A DNA stretch of 64,000 nt from Xanthomarina gelatinilytica (GCF_000348685.1 NZ_ANLA01000013.1:119134-183133), one strand, 5' to 3'. Positions 35,394 to 45,458 are shown, counted from the first letter of the stretch. The notes: generated by a model from the sequence alone, not told the origin. A program made the numbers and translations.

Positions 35394-35467
35394 GGCCTCG
35401 TGGCGCAACTGAATAGCGCATCTGATTACGGCTCAGAAGGTTACAGGTTTGAATCCTGTCGAGGTCA
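35394..35467 (+). tRNA. tRNA-Arg (anticodon ACG)
   Basis: Acceptor arms GGCCTCG and CGAGGTC pair (one G-T), anticodon stem CTGA/TCAG encloses TTACGGC with anticodon ACG at 35428-35430, and the T arm ACAGGTTTGAATCCTGT is complete. 74 nt including the discriminator A; CCA is not encoded. ACG becomes ICG and reads CGN codons. Confidence 0.93.
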
Positions 35468-35487
35468 CTAAAAACCAATTCCTAAGA

Positions 35488-35518
35488 AAAAACGCCAAGT
35501 TCCTTGAGCGTTTTTTTT
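35488..35518 (+). terminator. Terminator of tRNA-Arg
   Basis: Stem AACGCCAAG / CTTGAGCGTT with a one-base bulge and eight T residues, 21 bp after the tRNA. Confidence 0.8.
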
Positions 35519-35700
35519 GTTGCATTGTTTTCATAAGGTAACTTTCCAACTAGGACTTCATTTAATCTTGAAATCTTCTTGAAAAAATGCACATTTGTTC
35601 TATCCAATTGCTACAGCTCTTTTAATCTCGTTTTAACAAGACTTTAGTTTTAATTAATTCCTTTCCATTACAACTATTCGTAAATTTGGTAAAAAGCGAC

Positions 35701-36222
35701 ATGGAAAAAGACAAAACCATATGGACCATAGGGCATTCTACCAGAACAGAGAAAGAATTCATTAACATGCTTAAAGCCTTTAAAATTGAACAATTGGTAG
35801 ATGTTAGGCAATTTCCGGGATCCAGGAAATTTCCTCATTTCAATAAAGAAGTATTGGAAGTTACATTAAAAGAACACGATATAAGTTACAAGCATTTGTT
35901 GACTTTGGGAGGACGAAGAAAAGCGAATCCAGAATCGAAAAACACAGCGTGGAAACATCCAGCCTTTAGAGCTTATGCCGATTATATGGACACCGAAAAA
36001 TTTAAAACAGGACTTAAAGAACTTGAAAATTTGGCAAGTAAAAACCGAACTGCCATCATGTGTTCTGAAGCTGTTTGGTGGCGTTGCCATCGTTCCATGA
36101 TTTCCGATGCCTTAAAAGCCAACAAGTGGGAAGTGCTGCACATCATGGCACTAGATAAAGAAACCGAACACCCGTATACCCAACCTGCAAAAATAACAAA
36201 CGGTCAATTAAGTTACCATTGA
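35701..36222 (+). CDS. DUF488 domain-containing protein
   Basis: 173 residues from MEKDKTIWTIGHSTRTEKEF; five codons upstream are also open but lack support. DUF488 hallmarks: TIGHSTR at the start, LVDVRQFPGSRKFPHFN, and MCSEAVWWRCHRSMISDAL with a conserved Cys and His. Function unknown; the conserved Cys/His/Arg set suggests an enzyme or nucleic-acid binder. Stands alone with a terminator 85 bp downstream. Confidence 0.88.
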   Translation: MEKDKTIWTIGHSTRTEKEFINMLKAFKIEQLVDVRQFPGSRKFPHFNKEVLEVTLKEHDISYKHLLTLGGRRKANPESKNTAWKHPAFRAYADYMDTEKFKTGLKELENLASKNRTAIMCSEAVWWRCHRSMISDALKANKWEVLHIMALDKETEHPYTQPAKITNGQLSYH

Positions 36223-36550
36223 GCAAATTATTGTTTCCTTTTAGCTTTGATGGACTTAAAATGTGGGCTGTCAATTAACCCTTAATTATTTCTTTTAAAA
36301 AAACACCCCTTTAAATTACCAGAGTTCCTAAAGGGCTTTTTTTGTTAGCTTATCTTAATTAAAAGTCTTAAATTGTAAGAGTTTCCTGAATGTGATCAAT
36401 TATATCAAAATGGATCTATTAAGACATGTAATAATTGTAACTAAAAACCCAAATGGATCTGTTTGTAAAAATTACAATCCCAACATAAGAAATCACGTAA
36501 AACGAAACCAGAAAATCCTAATAAGGGAGTAACCCTCAAAAAAATATGCA
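36223..36550. other. Gene-free gap before the stress cluster
   Basis: 328 bp. Holds the DUF488 terminator (36305-36343) and then AT-rich sequence with a repeated AAATGGATCT word (36411, 36450). No gene, tRNA or clear promoter seen. Confidence 0.6.
36305..36343 (+). terminator. Terminator of the DUF488 gene
   Basis: CCCTTTA / TAAAGGG stem with 15-base loop, followed by C and seven T residues. Confidence 0.7.
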
Positions 36551-37363
36551 ATGAATATCCAAAAAAAACAAATAGTAATTACAGGAGGCGCTGGAGGCAT
36601 TGGCCAAGCTTGCGCAAGGGCTTTTAAAAAACACCCTTTGGTTATAACGGATTATTCGCAAGACAAGGTTAATGAAACCGTTGAAAATCTATCAAAAGAA
36701 GGATTTGATGTTTCCGGGATTGTCTGTGACATCACCTCTAAAAAAGACATAGAAAAACTCATCCAATTCGTTTCAAACAAGGGCGAATTTAAAGCATTGA
36801 TACATACGGCTGGTGTAAGTGGAACCGTTAAGGATCTAAAAAAAGTATACACCATAGATTTAGTGGCGACAGAACTTTTAGTGGATGCCTTTTACAAGCT
36901 TGCCATAAAGGATTCGGTAGCTGTTTTATTAGCTTCCATGATGGCACATACTGTGCCTCCCAACGAAATATATGATGATGCCCTTGTAAATCCACAAGCA
37001 TCAGATTCATTTGATATTGTAAGCAAATTTGTGAACAATGATTCAGACGTGATGTATAACTTTGTCAAACGAGGTGTACAACTATTAACAATTAAAAACG
37101 CTAATAAATGGGGAGAAAAAGGTGCGAGAATTGTATCTGTTTCTCCAGGAGTCATTGAAACGCCCATGGCTTTAAAAGCTGCACAAGAACATCCAAAACG
37201 CATGGAGAAAATCAAACAAGCCACTCCTTTAAAAAGAAATGGCCAACCAGAAGACGTTGCAGATGTTATTTACTTTCTAACTAGCAATGCTGCACGTTTT
37301 ATTACAAGTACAGATATTTTGGTGGATGGAGGCGTTGTTCACAACATTAAAAAAATGACTTAA
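36551..37363 (+). CDS. Short-chain dehydrogenase/reductase
   Basis: 270 residues. Rossmann N-terminus with TGGAGGIGQACARAF; catalytic Ser in VLLASMMAH and YxxxK in MYNFVKRGVQLL; C-terminal PLKRNGQPEDVADVIYFLTS and ILVDGGV close the fold. Classical NAD(P)-dependent SDR; substrate unknown. First gene of a same-strand series of stress-type genes (universal stress protein, HdeD, catalase), 59 bp before the next gene. Confidence 0.88.
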   Translation: MNIQKKQIVITGGAGGIGQACARAFKKHPLVITDYSQDKVNETVENLSKEGFDVSGIVCDITSKKDIEKLIQFVSNKGEFKALIHTAGVSGTVKDLKKVYTIDLVATELLVDAFYKLAIKDSVAVLLASMMAHTVPPNEIYDDALVNPQASDSFDIVSKFVNNDSDVMYNFVKRGVQLLTIKNANKWGEKGARIVSVSPGVIETPMALKAAQEHPKRMEKIKQATPLKRNGQPEDVADVIYFLTSNAARFITSTDILVDGGVVHNIKKMT

Positions 37364-37422
37364 GTTCATTAATATAAATCAAATCTTAAATACTAATTAA
37401 ATAAAAATCAAAACATAGTACC

Positions 37423-38241
37423 ATGAAAAACATAATCATACCTGTTGATTTTTCACAACAATCAGAATTTGCACTACAAACTGGTGCCATATTAGCTAAA
37501 AAACACGATGCAACCCTACATGTATTGCACATGCTGGAATTGTCTGATGCTTTAATTTCCATTTCCAGCAATGAAAGCAAAAATGAAATGTTGTTTATGC
37601 TTTCATTGGCCAAAAAAAAATTTGAAACCTTTTTGGATAAGCAATATTTAGAAGGCATAAATGTCATTCCTGTAATAAAAAAACATAAAGTTTATAAAGA
37701 AGTTGACGCTGTAGCCAAAGAATTAAATGCAGACTTAATTATTATGGGTTCACAAGGCATAACGCTTCAAGATGGTATTTTTGCAGGATCCAATGCTGAG
37801 AAAATGGTTCGAAACAGCAGCACACCTGTACTAATTGTTAAAACCGAACCTAAAGATTTCGACCTCAACAACGTGGTATTGGCAACAGACATGAGTTTAG
37901 AAAGCGTAAACGCTTATAAGAAAGCAAGCCAATTGCTCTCAAAATTAGGAAGCAAGGTACATCCTGTATATGTCAACAGACCTAACAATGGTTTCTTGAG
38001 CTCCAAAGAGTTCAAAAGAAAAGCAGAAGAATTTAAAATGGCTGGTGGATCGAATAAAGTAGACTTCATAGCTGGATATACTATTGAAGATGGCGTGATT
38101 CAATATGCAGACGAAACAAACGCTGATGCCTTGGTTGTGATAACAAATGCCAGAAAAGGTTTAAATCATTTAATCAAAGGCAGTATTTCTGAAAATCTTG
38201 CAAACCATTCAAGACGTCCTGTACTAACTTTTAAACTGTAA
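37423..38241 (+). CDS. Universal stress protein, tandem UspA domains
   Basis: 272 residues, two UspA-type domains (about 1-145 and 148-272). The first has the ATP-binding pattern GSQG...GSNAEKMVRNSSTPVLIV; the second ends VVITNARKGLNHLIKGSISE and RRPVLTFKL and looks degenerate at the nucleotide site. Cytoplasmic stress-survival protein; lies 59 bp after the SDR gene and 85 bp before the HdeD gene. Confidence 0.9.
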   Translation: MKNIIIPVDFSQQSEFALQTGAILAKKHDATLHVLHMLELSDALISISSNESKNEMLFMLSLAKKKFETFLDKQYLEGINVIPVIKKHKVYKEVDAVAKELNADLIIMGSQGITLQDGIFAGSNAEKMVRNSSTPVLIVKTEPKDFDLNNVVLATDMSLESVNAYKKASQLLSKLGSKVHPVYVNRPNNGFLSSKEFKRKAEEFKMAGGSNKVDFIAGYTIEDGVIQYADETNADALVVITNARKGLNHLIKGSISENLANHSRRPVLTFKL

Positions 38242-38326
38242 TCAAGAACCAGTTTCTTCTTTTATTTAAAGAATAGGAAAAGGTTCACATATCATAACCA
38301 AATTAACAAGTATTAAAATAACAACC

Positions 38327-38965
38327 ATGGAAACAACATTTTTTAAATCTATTAAAGAAGCTATCAAACATTGGTATATACCTGTATTGGTAGGATTATT
38401 TTTTGTTATTGTTAGCGTCATTGTGTTTTTATCGCCAGCCGGTTCATTATTGACCTTATCCATTCTTTTTGCGCTTTCATTTTTATTTGGTGGCTTGTCG
38501 GAAATAATCTTTTCAATATCCAACAGGCATCAATTGGAAAATTGGGGTTGGTCCTTGGCATTCGGCATCATTACATTTATTGTTGGTACATCTTTGTTAA
38601 TCCATCCTGCCCTATCCATTAGTGTGCTGGCTTTTTATATAGGTTTTATCATTTTATTTCGTTCGGTTGCCGCCATTAGCTTTGCTTTGGATATAAAAAA
38701 ATATGGCAGTAAAAATTGGGGTGTTTTATTGGCTCTTGGTATTCTAGGGATTGTTTTTTCATTCATACTTATTTGGAATCCCATATTTGCAGGTATGAGT
38801 GTTGTTGTTTTAGTGGCATTAAGCTTTTTGTTCACGGGACTGTTTAGTATATACTTAGGTCTACAGTTACGACAAATCCACAAATCGTCTAAATCCATTT
38901 CAGCAGAACTAAAAGCCCGTTATGATGACCTTATGGATGAGATTCGGGACGAATGGGACGACTAA
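38327..38965 (+). CDS. HdeD-like DUF308 membrane protein
   Basis: 212 residues, six hydrophobic segments in three pairs, the DUF308/HdeD pattern (YIPVLVGLFFVIVSVIVFL, LTLSILFALSFLFGGLSEI, ILIWNPIFAGMSVVVLVALS). In E. coli HdeD is linked to acid resistance at high density. The C-terminal 35 residues are charged and cytoplasmic. Part of the stress series. Confidence 0.88.
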   Translation: METTFFKSIKEAIKHWYIPVLVGLFFVIVSVIVFLSPAGSLLTLSILFALSFLFGGLSEIIFSISNRHQLENWGWSLAFGIITFIVGTSLLIHPALSISVLAFYIGFIILFRSVAAISFALDIKKYGSKNWGVLLALGILGIVFSFILIWNPIFAGMSVVVLVALSFLFTGLFSIYLGLQLRQIHKSSKSISAELKARYDDLMDEIRDEWDD

Positions 38966-39098
38966 AAAAAATGAAAACTAAAGATATCAGTTCAGCAAGT
39001 TTTTAAAGCTTTCTGTGAAAAATCAACCTAAAATATCACATATTATAAGCTAAAAGTAACAGAACCTTACATTCATTATTAATTAAAACCAACTTAAA

Positions 39099-40613
39099 AT
39101 GAAAGACGAAAAACCAAAACTCACAAGACAAACTGGAGCACCAGTTGGAGATAATCAAAACGTACAAACTGCTGGCCCACGAGGTCCTCTATTGATGCAA
39201 GATGCCTGGTTTCTGGAAAAAATGGCAAATTTTGATCGTGAAGTCATTCCTGAAAGACGTATGCACGCTAAAGGATCTGGAGCCTTTGGTACATTTACTG
39301 TTACGCATGACATTACCAAATACACCAAAGCCAAAATTTTTAGCGGAGTGGGCAAAAAGACCGAAATGTTCAGTCGGTTTTCCACCGTTGCAGGCGAAAG
39401 AGGAGCAGCAGATGCCGAAAGGGATATTCGTGGATTTGCGTTAAAGTTTTATACAGAAGAAGGCATCTGGGATTTGGTAGGAAACAATACGCCTGTATTT
39501 TTCTTTCGCGATCCTATGAAATTTCCAGATTTGAATCGTGCTGTAAAACGCGACCCTAAAACCAACTTACGAAGTGCCAATAACAACTGGGATTTTTGGA
39601 CCTTGCTACCGGAATCGTTACACCAAGTGACTATTACCATGAGTGATCGTGGTATTCCAAAAGGTTACCGACATATGCACGGATTTGGAAGTCACACCTT
39701 TAGTTTTATCAATAAAGATAATGTAAGACATTGGGTAAAGTTTCATTTTGTATCACAACAAGGCATTGAAAACCTGTCTGATGAAGAAGCTATGAAAATA
39801 GTTGGGATGGATAGAGAATCATCACAAAGGGATCTTTTTGATGCTATTGAAAGAAAGGAGTACCCTAAATGGAAAATGTACGTACAAGTGATGACTGAAG
39901 AAGAAGCAAAGACCTACCGTTTTCATCCTTTCGATTTAACCAAAGTATGGTCTAAAAAGGATTTCCCGTTAATTCCTGTTGGAGAGTTTGAACTGAACAG
40001 AAATCCGGAAAACTATTTTCAAGATGTGGAGCAAGCGGCTTTTAATCCATTAAATGTTGTGCCTGGTATTGGCTTTTCTCCAGATAAAATGTTGCAAGGA
40101 CGCTTGTTTTCTTATGGCGATGCACAACGTTATCGATTGGGTGTAAACCACTATCAAATTCCTGTGAATAAACCAACCTGTCCATACCATTCCAATCATA
40201 GGGATGGCACCATGCGTGTAGATGGTAACCATGGTGGCACTTTACATTACAACCCAAACAGTTACGGCGAATGGCAAGAGCAACCAGATACAAAAGAACC
40301 ACCTTTGGAATTGGACGGAACGGCTTATGCACATAATTTTAGGGATGATGATGAAGATTACTTTACACAACCAGGCGATTTGTTCCGTATTATCAAAGCC
40401 GATGGTAAAGATCAATTATTGTTTGATAATACTGCTGCTCAAGTTGGTGGCGCAGAGAAATTTATTCAAATCCGACATATCAGGAACTGCTTTAAAGCCG
40501 ATCCAGAATATGGAGAAGGTGTGGCAAAAGCACTAGGTTTAACAATGGATGAAGTTAATAACTTCGATATGACACCTTATAATAAATGGGCACCAAGACC
40601 AAGTAATGGATAG
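39099..40613 (+). CDS. katA: Heme catalase (clade of small-subunit KatA)
   Basis: 504 residues, small-subunit size. Catalytic His in [19 protein letters not shown], distal Asn in [13 protein letters not shown] region, and proximal heme-binding Tyr in [18 protein letters not shown]. It breaks down hydrogen peroxide in the cytoplasm. The C-terminal NADPH-binding large domain of KatE type is absent. Central gene of the stress series; no repressor (PerR/OxyR) gene nearby. Confidence 0.95.
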   Translation: MKDEKPKLTRQTGAPVGDNQNVQTAGPRGPLLMQDAWFLEKMANFDREVIPERRMHAKGSGAFGTFTVTHDITKYTKAKIFSGVGKKTEMFSRFSTVAGERGAADAERDIRGFALKFYTEEGIWDLVGNNTPVFFFRDPMKFPDLNRAVKRDPKTNLRSANNNWDFWTLLPESLHQVTITMSDRGIPKGYRHMHGFGSHTFSFINKDNVRHWVKFHFVSQQGIENLSDEEAMKIVGMDRESSQRDLFDAIERKEYPKWKMYVQVMTEEEAKTYRFHPFDLTKVWSKKDFPLIPVGEFELNRNPENYFQDVEQAAFNPLNVVPGIGFSPDKMLQGRLFSYGDAQRYRLGVNHYQIPVNKPTCPYHSNHRDGTMRVDGNHGGTLHYNPNSYGEWQEQPDTKEPPLELDGTAYAHNFRDDDEDYFTQPGDLFRIIKADGKDQLLFDNTAAQVGGAEKFIQIRHIRNCFKADPEYGEGVAKALGLTMDEVNNFDMTPYNKWAPRPSNG

Positions 40614-40773
40614 ACTCGTAGAATTTTGTCTATAATGACTGATATCGTTTAAATATCACTGGTAAAGCCGTAAATTACTTTTTTCCTGATTTTGTTAGTC
40701 AATTTAGATTTTAAATGGAAGCAGGAACTGCTACATGATTATTAAGTACTAGTACTAACAAAAATAAATCTAA

Positions 40774-41214
40774 AATGAAGAAGAAGTTTTTTAATGCGAA
40801 AATGTATCAATTTTACCAGCAGCCTTTAACGGAAAAATCGATGCATTGTTCTGTGAAAACAAAGCCGATATTTTTGGCAACTACAAAGAAGAAAACAATA
40901 CCATAACGGTTACCCTAGGTGAGGAAAGCGACAACACCATCTCCTTGATGAACCTTGCTGCCATAAAAACATTTTTAAACGGTGGCGACGTGTATTTATT
41001 ATATGGTGAATTGACCATTAAGAACGTTACCAAGGATGTAATTTTCAACGTGCATTATGGTGGAACCGCCAAGAACCAACAAGGTGAAAAATTGGGTATG
41101 AAGGCCGAAACAACCATCAATAGATTTGATTATGATATTGATTGCGACCCAACGGCTGCTGGGATTGGGAAAGAGGTGAATATTGTGGTCCACCTTCAAT
41201 TCGCAAAACAATAA
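40774..41214 (+). pseudogene. Degraded YceI-family protein gene
   Basis: The C-terminal part is clearly YceI-like (LYGELTIKNVTKDVIFNVHYG, ETTINRFDYDIDCDPTAAGI, VVHLQFAKQ). A plausible ATG with the same TAAATCTAAA leader as the next gene is at 40774, but its frame stops within about 45 codons, while the YceI frame begins just after a stop codon (VSILPAAFNGKID, FCENKADIFGNYKE). About half of the usual ~180-residue YceI fold is missing or scrambled. Intact YceI proteins bind isoprenoid lipids and are often linked to peroxide stress, fitting the neighbouring catalase. Confidence 0.65.
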
Positions 41215-41229
41215 TTTAAAACTAAACAC

Positions 41230-41612
41230 ATGAAAAATTCAGCAAAAACAGTAGTGGAAAATATGTTCGCTGCATTTAGCAGTGGTGATGCCGATAAATT
41301 TGTAGCAACCGTTTCTGACGATACGGTTTGGATTTATCATGGGACACAAATTATCCCGAAAGGACGGTTTGAGAAAAAGGAAGGTGTAAGGGCTTTTTAT
41401 AATAATATTATGGAAAGAACCGAAATCATCCATTTTGAACCGCTTCAATATATCGTTGAAGACAATATGGTTGTGGTCTTAGGACGCGAACATCAAAAAG
41501 TGAAACGATCTGGAAGGGAACTAAAAAAGATTGGGCCCAGATTTCTACCGTTGAAAACAATTTGATTACAAAAATGGAAGAATTTGCAACTTCGGAAGAG
41601 GTGACTAAATAA
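41230..41612 (+). pseudogene. SnoaL/NTF2-like protein gene, frameshifted near its 3' end
   Basis: The frame from MKNSAKTVVENMFAAFSSGD is a SnoaL-like fold (DDTVWIYHGTQIIPKGRFEKKEGVRAFY shows the pattern in part), but after ..RSGRELKK it runs into unrelated IGPRF and stops at 41565. Adding one A to the A6 run at 41523-41528 restores KKDWAQISTVENNLITKMEE to the stop at 41612. So there is a -1 frameshift in a homopolymer: either a real mutation, a phase-variable or slippage site, or a sequencing error. 15 bp after the YceI remnant. Function unknown. Confidence 0.7.
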
Positions 41613-41622
41613 ATCTAAAATC

Positions 41623-42549
41623 ATGAATAACGAAACAACAAATAATAATCCGCTTATATGCGATATAGAAACTGGGATGTGTGAGACAACAGATGAAACA
41701 ACCAATACGTCATCTAAGAACACAGTACAATCCGCAAATAAAACAGTAAAACTCATTTATTATACCGATCCCATTTGTTCATCGTGTTGGGGAATTGAAC
41801 CACAATTGCGTAAACTAAAATTGGAATATGGTAATGCCATAGATATGGAGTATAGAATGGGAGGTTTATTGCCCGATTGGAGTTACAATAGTGGAGGCAT
41901 TGGCAAACCATCAGATGTGGCTAGCCATTGGGACGAAGTAAGTCTGCATTACGATATGCCTATTGATGGCGACCTGTGGCTGGAAGACCCTTTGGATTCC
42001 TCCTATCCACCATCCATAGCGTTTAAGGCAGCACAATATCAAGACCAAAACAAAGCCCAATTGTTTATGCGGAAAATAAGGGAAATGGTTTTCTTGAAAA
42101 AGAAAAATATAGCCAAATGGGAACACTTGGAAACTGCAGCAAGGAAGGTTGGTCTTAATGTGGAACAATTAAAAACCGATTTTGAGGGTAAAGCAAAAGA
42201 AGCCTTTGCAGAAGATTTAAAATTAGGAAAGAAATTAGGCGTCAGAGGATTCCCAACAATTTTCTTTATAGACCAAGCTGGCCATACCGAAACCGTTTAT
42301 GGCACTAGACCTTATGCGTTTTACGAAATGGCGATTTTAAAATTGAACCCTAACGCGACAAAAAGTGAATATAGCAAAAACTGGGAAACCTTGTTTTCTA
42401 CTTATCCATCGCTTACTGCAAAAGAATATGCTGAATTATCTGGAACACCACGAAACGAAAGTGAAGTAATTTTGAATGACCTTTCAACAAAAGGATGCTT
42501 AAGTAAAATAACCACAAAAAATGGCGCAATGTGGAAGATTAAAAAATAA
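41623..42549 (+). CDS. DsbA-family/SpxH-like thioredoxin-fold protein
   Basis: 308 residues. A ~40-residue Asn/Thr-rich N-terminus with two cysteines, then a DsbA/FrnE-type thioredoxin fold: active-site CSSC (about 52-55) in YYTDPICSSCWGIEP, helical insertion, cis-Pro loop GVRGFPTIFFID, and a C-terminal domain of about 90 residues. No signal peptide, so cytoplasmic, like SpxH (YjbH), which delivers Spx-type proteins to ClpXP, or FrnE oxidoreductases. Located between stress genes; 10 bp after the SnoaL-like remnant. Confidence 0.8.
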   Translation: MNNETTNNNPLICDIETGMCETTDETTNTSSKNTVQSANKTVKLIYYTDPICSSCWGIEPQLRKLKLEYGNAIDMEYRMGGLLPDWSYNSGGIGKPSDVASHWDEVSLHYDMPIDGDLWLEDPLDSSYPPSIAFKAAQYQDQNKAQLFMRKIREMVFLKKKNIAKWEHLETAARKVGLNVEQLKTDFEGKAKEAFAEDLKLGKKLGVRGFPTIFFIDQAGHTETVYGTRPYAFYEMAILKLNPNATKSEYSKNWETLFSTYPSLTAKEYAELSGTPRNESEVILNDLSTKGCLSKITTKNGAMWKIKK

Positions 42550-42567
42550 ACTTTTAAAACTTTAAAC

Positions 42568-42876
42568 ATGGGAAAATATACAAGTCTATCCGAAGCCATC
42601 AATGATCTTACAAAAAAAGGCTACACTTATAATTTCAACATAAAAGAAGATTGTATAGAATGTGCCGAAAACCAAAATCAATTGCAACCTGAAGAGTTCC
42701 TTATAGATGAAAAACATCGGTTTCAGGAAATGTCTGATGTGGATAATGAAAGTGTTTTATATGCCATTTCATCAAAAGATGGCAAATTAAAAGGCCTGTT
42801 GGTAAATGCCTATGGTATTTATGCCGATTATGCATCGTTTAAATTGGTTCAGAAACTCAATAGACCAGAAAAATAA
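42568..42876 (+). CDS. Small conserved protein, 102 residues (often misnamed PRPP synthetase)
   Basis: Begins MGKYTSLSEAINDLTKKGYT; contains a CIEC motif (about 29-32) and HRFQEMSDVDNESVLYAISS. This short family is widespread in Bacteroidota and frequently carries the label phosphoribosylpyrophosphate synthetase, although it lacks PRPP-synthase motifs and is far too short. Function unknown. 18 bp after the DsbA-like gene and 11 bp before the pirin gene, thus within one operon. Confidence 0.75.
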   Translation: MGKYTSLSEAINDLTKKGYTYNFNIKEDCIECAENQNQLQPEEFLIDEKHRFQEMSDVDNESVLYAISSKDGKLKGLLVNAYGIYADYASFKLVQKLNRPEK

Positions 42877-42887
42877 TTTTACATAGT

Positions 42888-43772
42888 ATGTCAAACATCA
42901 AACTTATTATAGAAGAACGAGCTGCCAATATTGGTAAATTTATGGTAGGACGTTTATTGCCATTTCGCCAAAAACGAATGGTTGGGCCTTTTATTTACAT
43001 TGACCATATGGGACCCGTTAAATTAAACGAGCGCCAAAACTTTGATGTGTTGCCACATCCACATATAGGGCTTTCAACACTTACATTTTTATTTGAAGGT
43101 AGCATTATGCATCGCGATACGCTTGGAAATGAAATAGAGATAAAACCAGGTGCTGTCAATTGGATGACAGCCGGAAAAGGAATTGTACATTCCGAGCGAA
43201 CTCCAGAGTATCTGCGAGACTCGCCACTATACATGCATGGTTTGCAAATTTGGGTGGCTTTGCCAAAAGATTTGGAGCAAATGGAGCCACAATTTTCACA
43301 TATTGAAGAAAAAGACATTCCTGCATGGACCGATGGCGACCTGCAGTTTAAACTAGTGGCTGGCGAAGCTTTTGGTAAAAAATCGCCAGTACCTATTTTT
43401 AGCAACCTGTTTATGCTAGAAATAAAAAGTAAAACCAAACAAGTGGTAAATATTGGTAATGCACTTTATGGTGAAGCTGGATTGTATATTTTAAATGGTG
43501 CCATTGAGAGTGAGGGAAACATTTATGAACCCAAACAATTGCTGGTGGCAAAAGACAGCACTCTTTGCGAATTTACAATTCAGGAGAACAGTACCATTTA
43601 TATTTTTGGAGGAGAGCCTTTTCCCGAAGAACGCTTTATCGATTGGAATTTTGTGGCTTCAGATAAAGAATTAATTGAAAAAGCCAAACAAAAATGGAAA
43701 GATCAAGCCTTTGATAAAATTAAAGGAGACAACACAGAATATATCCCGTATCCTAGCATTAAAAGAGCATAA
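42888..43772 (+). CDS. Pirin family protein
   Basis: 294 residues, two cupin domains. The N-terminal cupin has the metal-binding set PHPHIGLSTLTFLFEGSIMH and VHSERTP, with three His and one Glu; the C-terminal cupin (about 170-290) has the shorter motif and GGEPFPEERFIDWNFV. Pirins are iron proteins, some with quercetinase activity, often induced by oxidative stress. Last gene of the series starting at 36.5 kb. Confidence 0.92.
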   Translation: MSNIKLIIEERAANIGKFMVGRLLPFRQKRMVGPFIYIDHMGPVKLNERQNFDVLPHPHIGLSTLTFLFEGSIMHRDTLGNEIEIKPGAVNWMTAGKGIVHSERTPEYLRDSPLYMHGLQIWVALPKDLEQMEPQFSHIEEKDIPAWTDGDLQFKLVAGEAFGKKSPVPIFSNLFMLEIKSKTKQVVNIGNALYGEAGLYILNGAIESEGNIYEPKQLLVAKDSTLCEFTIQENSTIYIFGGEPFPEERFIDWNFVASDKELIEKAKQKWKDQAFDKIKGDNTEYIPYPSIKRA

Positions 43773-44041
43773 CCACTAAGCACATCCAAAACTACCTTAG
43801 ATATGTTCCTTAATAAGCTTTTTAAATAATTGCTGTGACATTTGTTGAAATTTCAATCAATGCACTTCTAAATAATTATTGGATCAGGATAATGTGTTGA
43901 AGTGTTACATTTTAATAACAACTTATTTAAAACCTATCTTGAAAATTTTTAAAAGGTAAAAAGCATTTAAATACATTTAAAATTCAAAATTAAAAGAATA
44001 AATTAGTCATCTGTTATATTTTGTACACAGGAATTATCCAT

Positions 44042-45136
44042 ATGATAGAGTTTATAGAAACACACAAACAAGATATTATTTACAGTATAACTGTAATTGC
44101 TTTAATATTTGCTTTAAGGATTTTAACCAATAGACTACACCTATGGTTGATTAATGAAAAAAAACGAAAGTTTCCAAACGATCCTCCTAGAGCTTCCAAT
44201 TTATTAAAGAGAATCTTAAACACGCTTTGGTTGGTTTTGGGCATTATTGCATTAAGTTATCTTTTTGTTGAAAACCAAAACAAAGGGGTAATTATAGAAA
44301 ACTTTAAAACAGCTCTTTATATAGGCATTGTCCTGGCCATTACCATTATTGTGGCAACTACGGTTAATTTGTGGTTTAAGATAGATATCAAGAAAAAAAT
44401 AGAAAATCAACACGATCCCACCAGTTTTAAGTTTTTAAGATATGTGGTTCTTGCTGGCATCTATTTTATTGGGGGCATGCTTTGTCTTTTGGCTTTCCCT
44501 TCCTTAAAAGGCGTTGCACAAACGGCTTTGGGTGGTGCCGGAGTCATAACCCTAATTGTAGGTATATCGTCGCAAGAAGCTCTGTCCAATCTTGTGGGAG
44601 GCTTGTTTATAATTTCCTTTAAACCTTTTAGAATTGGGGACAGGGTAAAAGTGACAGACACCATGGTTGGTACAGTAACAGATATTACTTTACGTCACAC
44701 AGTGATTAGAAATTTTGAAAACAAGATGATTGTAATTCCAAATTCCATAATTAACAAAGAAAAATTGATTAATTATGATTTGGGTGAGTTAAAATGTTGC
44801 GAACGCATTGAAATAGGGATTTCTTATGATAGTGACATCGATTTGGCCAAACAGATAATGAGGGAAGAATGTGAAAATCATCCCTTGATATTAGACAATC
44901 GAACAGAGCTGGAGAAAATGGAAGGTTTGCCAATAGTAAAAACGGCCTTGACACAACTAAATGATTCTTCCATGACTATAAGGGCCTGGTCTTGGGCCAA
45001 TAATTATTCCGATGCCTTTACTTTAAGATGTGATGTATTGGAAAGCATAAAAAAACGTTTTGATAAAGAAGGTATAGAAATTCCATTCCCTTACAGAACC
45101 CTTGTTATGAAAAGCGAAAAAACTGCTAAGGAATAA
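44042..45136 (+). CDS. MscS-type mechanosensitive channel
   Basis: 364 residues from MIEFIETHKQDIIYSITVIA; the seven codons before it are not needed. Three or four membrane segments (about 14-33, 64-80, 97-117, 140-165), then the pore helix and beta domain typical of MscS: AGVITLIVGISSQEALSNLVGG and PFRIGDRVKVTDTMVGTVTDI. It opens on membrane tension and releases osmolytes after hypo-osmotic shock. Preceded by about 270 bp without a gene; convergent with clpS. Confidence 0.92.
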   Translation: MIEFIETHKQDIIYSITVIALIFALRILTNRLHLWLINEKKRKFPNDPPRASNLLKRILNTLWLVLGIIALSYLFVENQNKGVIIENFKTALYIGIVLAITIIVATTVNLWFKIDIKKKIENQHDPTSFKFLRYVVLAGIYFIGGMLCLLAFPSLKGVAQTALGGAGVITLIVGISSQEALSNLVGGLFIISFKPFRIGDRVKVTDTMVGTVTDITLRHTVIRNFENKMIVIPNSIINKEKLINYDLGELKCCERIEIGISYDSDIDLAKQIMREECENHPLILDNRTELEKMEGLPIVKTALTQLNDSSMTIRAWSWANNYSDAFTLRCDVLESIKKRFDKEGIEIPFPYRTLVMKSEKTAKE

Positions 45137-45163
45137 AGTCTTTTTTGAATTTTATTTTGAAGT

Positions 45164-45439
45164 TTAAACTATTTCTGCACTTAAACCTGCATCCAACAAC
45201 ATGGAACACCTTGGCTCAAGTTCTTTGTATGCGCCAGTTTTAACTGTACATTTACCTTTGTAATGCACAATTATGGAACATTGTTCGGCTTGTTCCGGCG
45301 TGTGTTCACAAGCATAAATTAAAGTGTTAATAACATGATCGAAGGTGTTTACATCGTCGTTATATAAAACAATCTCATTGTTTTTTTGTTCTAAAGTATC
45401 AACACTACCTTGTTCTTGTATTTTTTCTTTAGTACTCAT
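45164..45439 (-). CDS. clpS: ATP-dependent Clp protease adaptor ClpS
   Basis: 91 residues. IVLYNDDVNTFDHVINTLIY is the ClpS hallmark (the Asn-Asp-Asp face binds N-degron residues), with a flexible N-terminal tail and VHYKGKCTVKTG near the end. It feeds N-end-rule substrates to ClpAP. Last of the prmA-clpS unit, 19 bp after prmA. Confidence 0.93.
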   Translation of the reverse strand: MSTKEKIQEQGSVDTLEQKNNEIVLYNDDVNTFDHVINTLIYACEHTPEQAEQCSIIVHYKGKCTVKTGAYKELEPRCSMLLDAGLSAEIV

Positions 45440-45458
45440 GGCTATTCCTTTTAAACTA

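Noticed and set aside
35394..35467. tRNA-Arg as an integration site of a mobile element
   Set aside because: No integrase gene and no repeat of the tRNA 3' end was seen on either side.
40774..40909. Plus-strand ORF starting MKKKFFNAKMYQF as a separate small gene
   Set aside because: Its later part is only the YceI region read in another frame; better explained as the damaged start of that gene.
42568..42876. Phosphoribosylpyrophosphate synthetase
   Set aside because: 102 residues without the PRPP-binding loop; the name is a spreading misannotation of a small unknown family.
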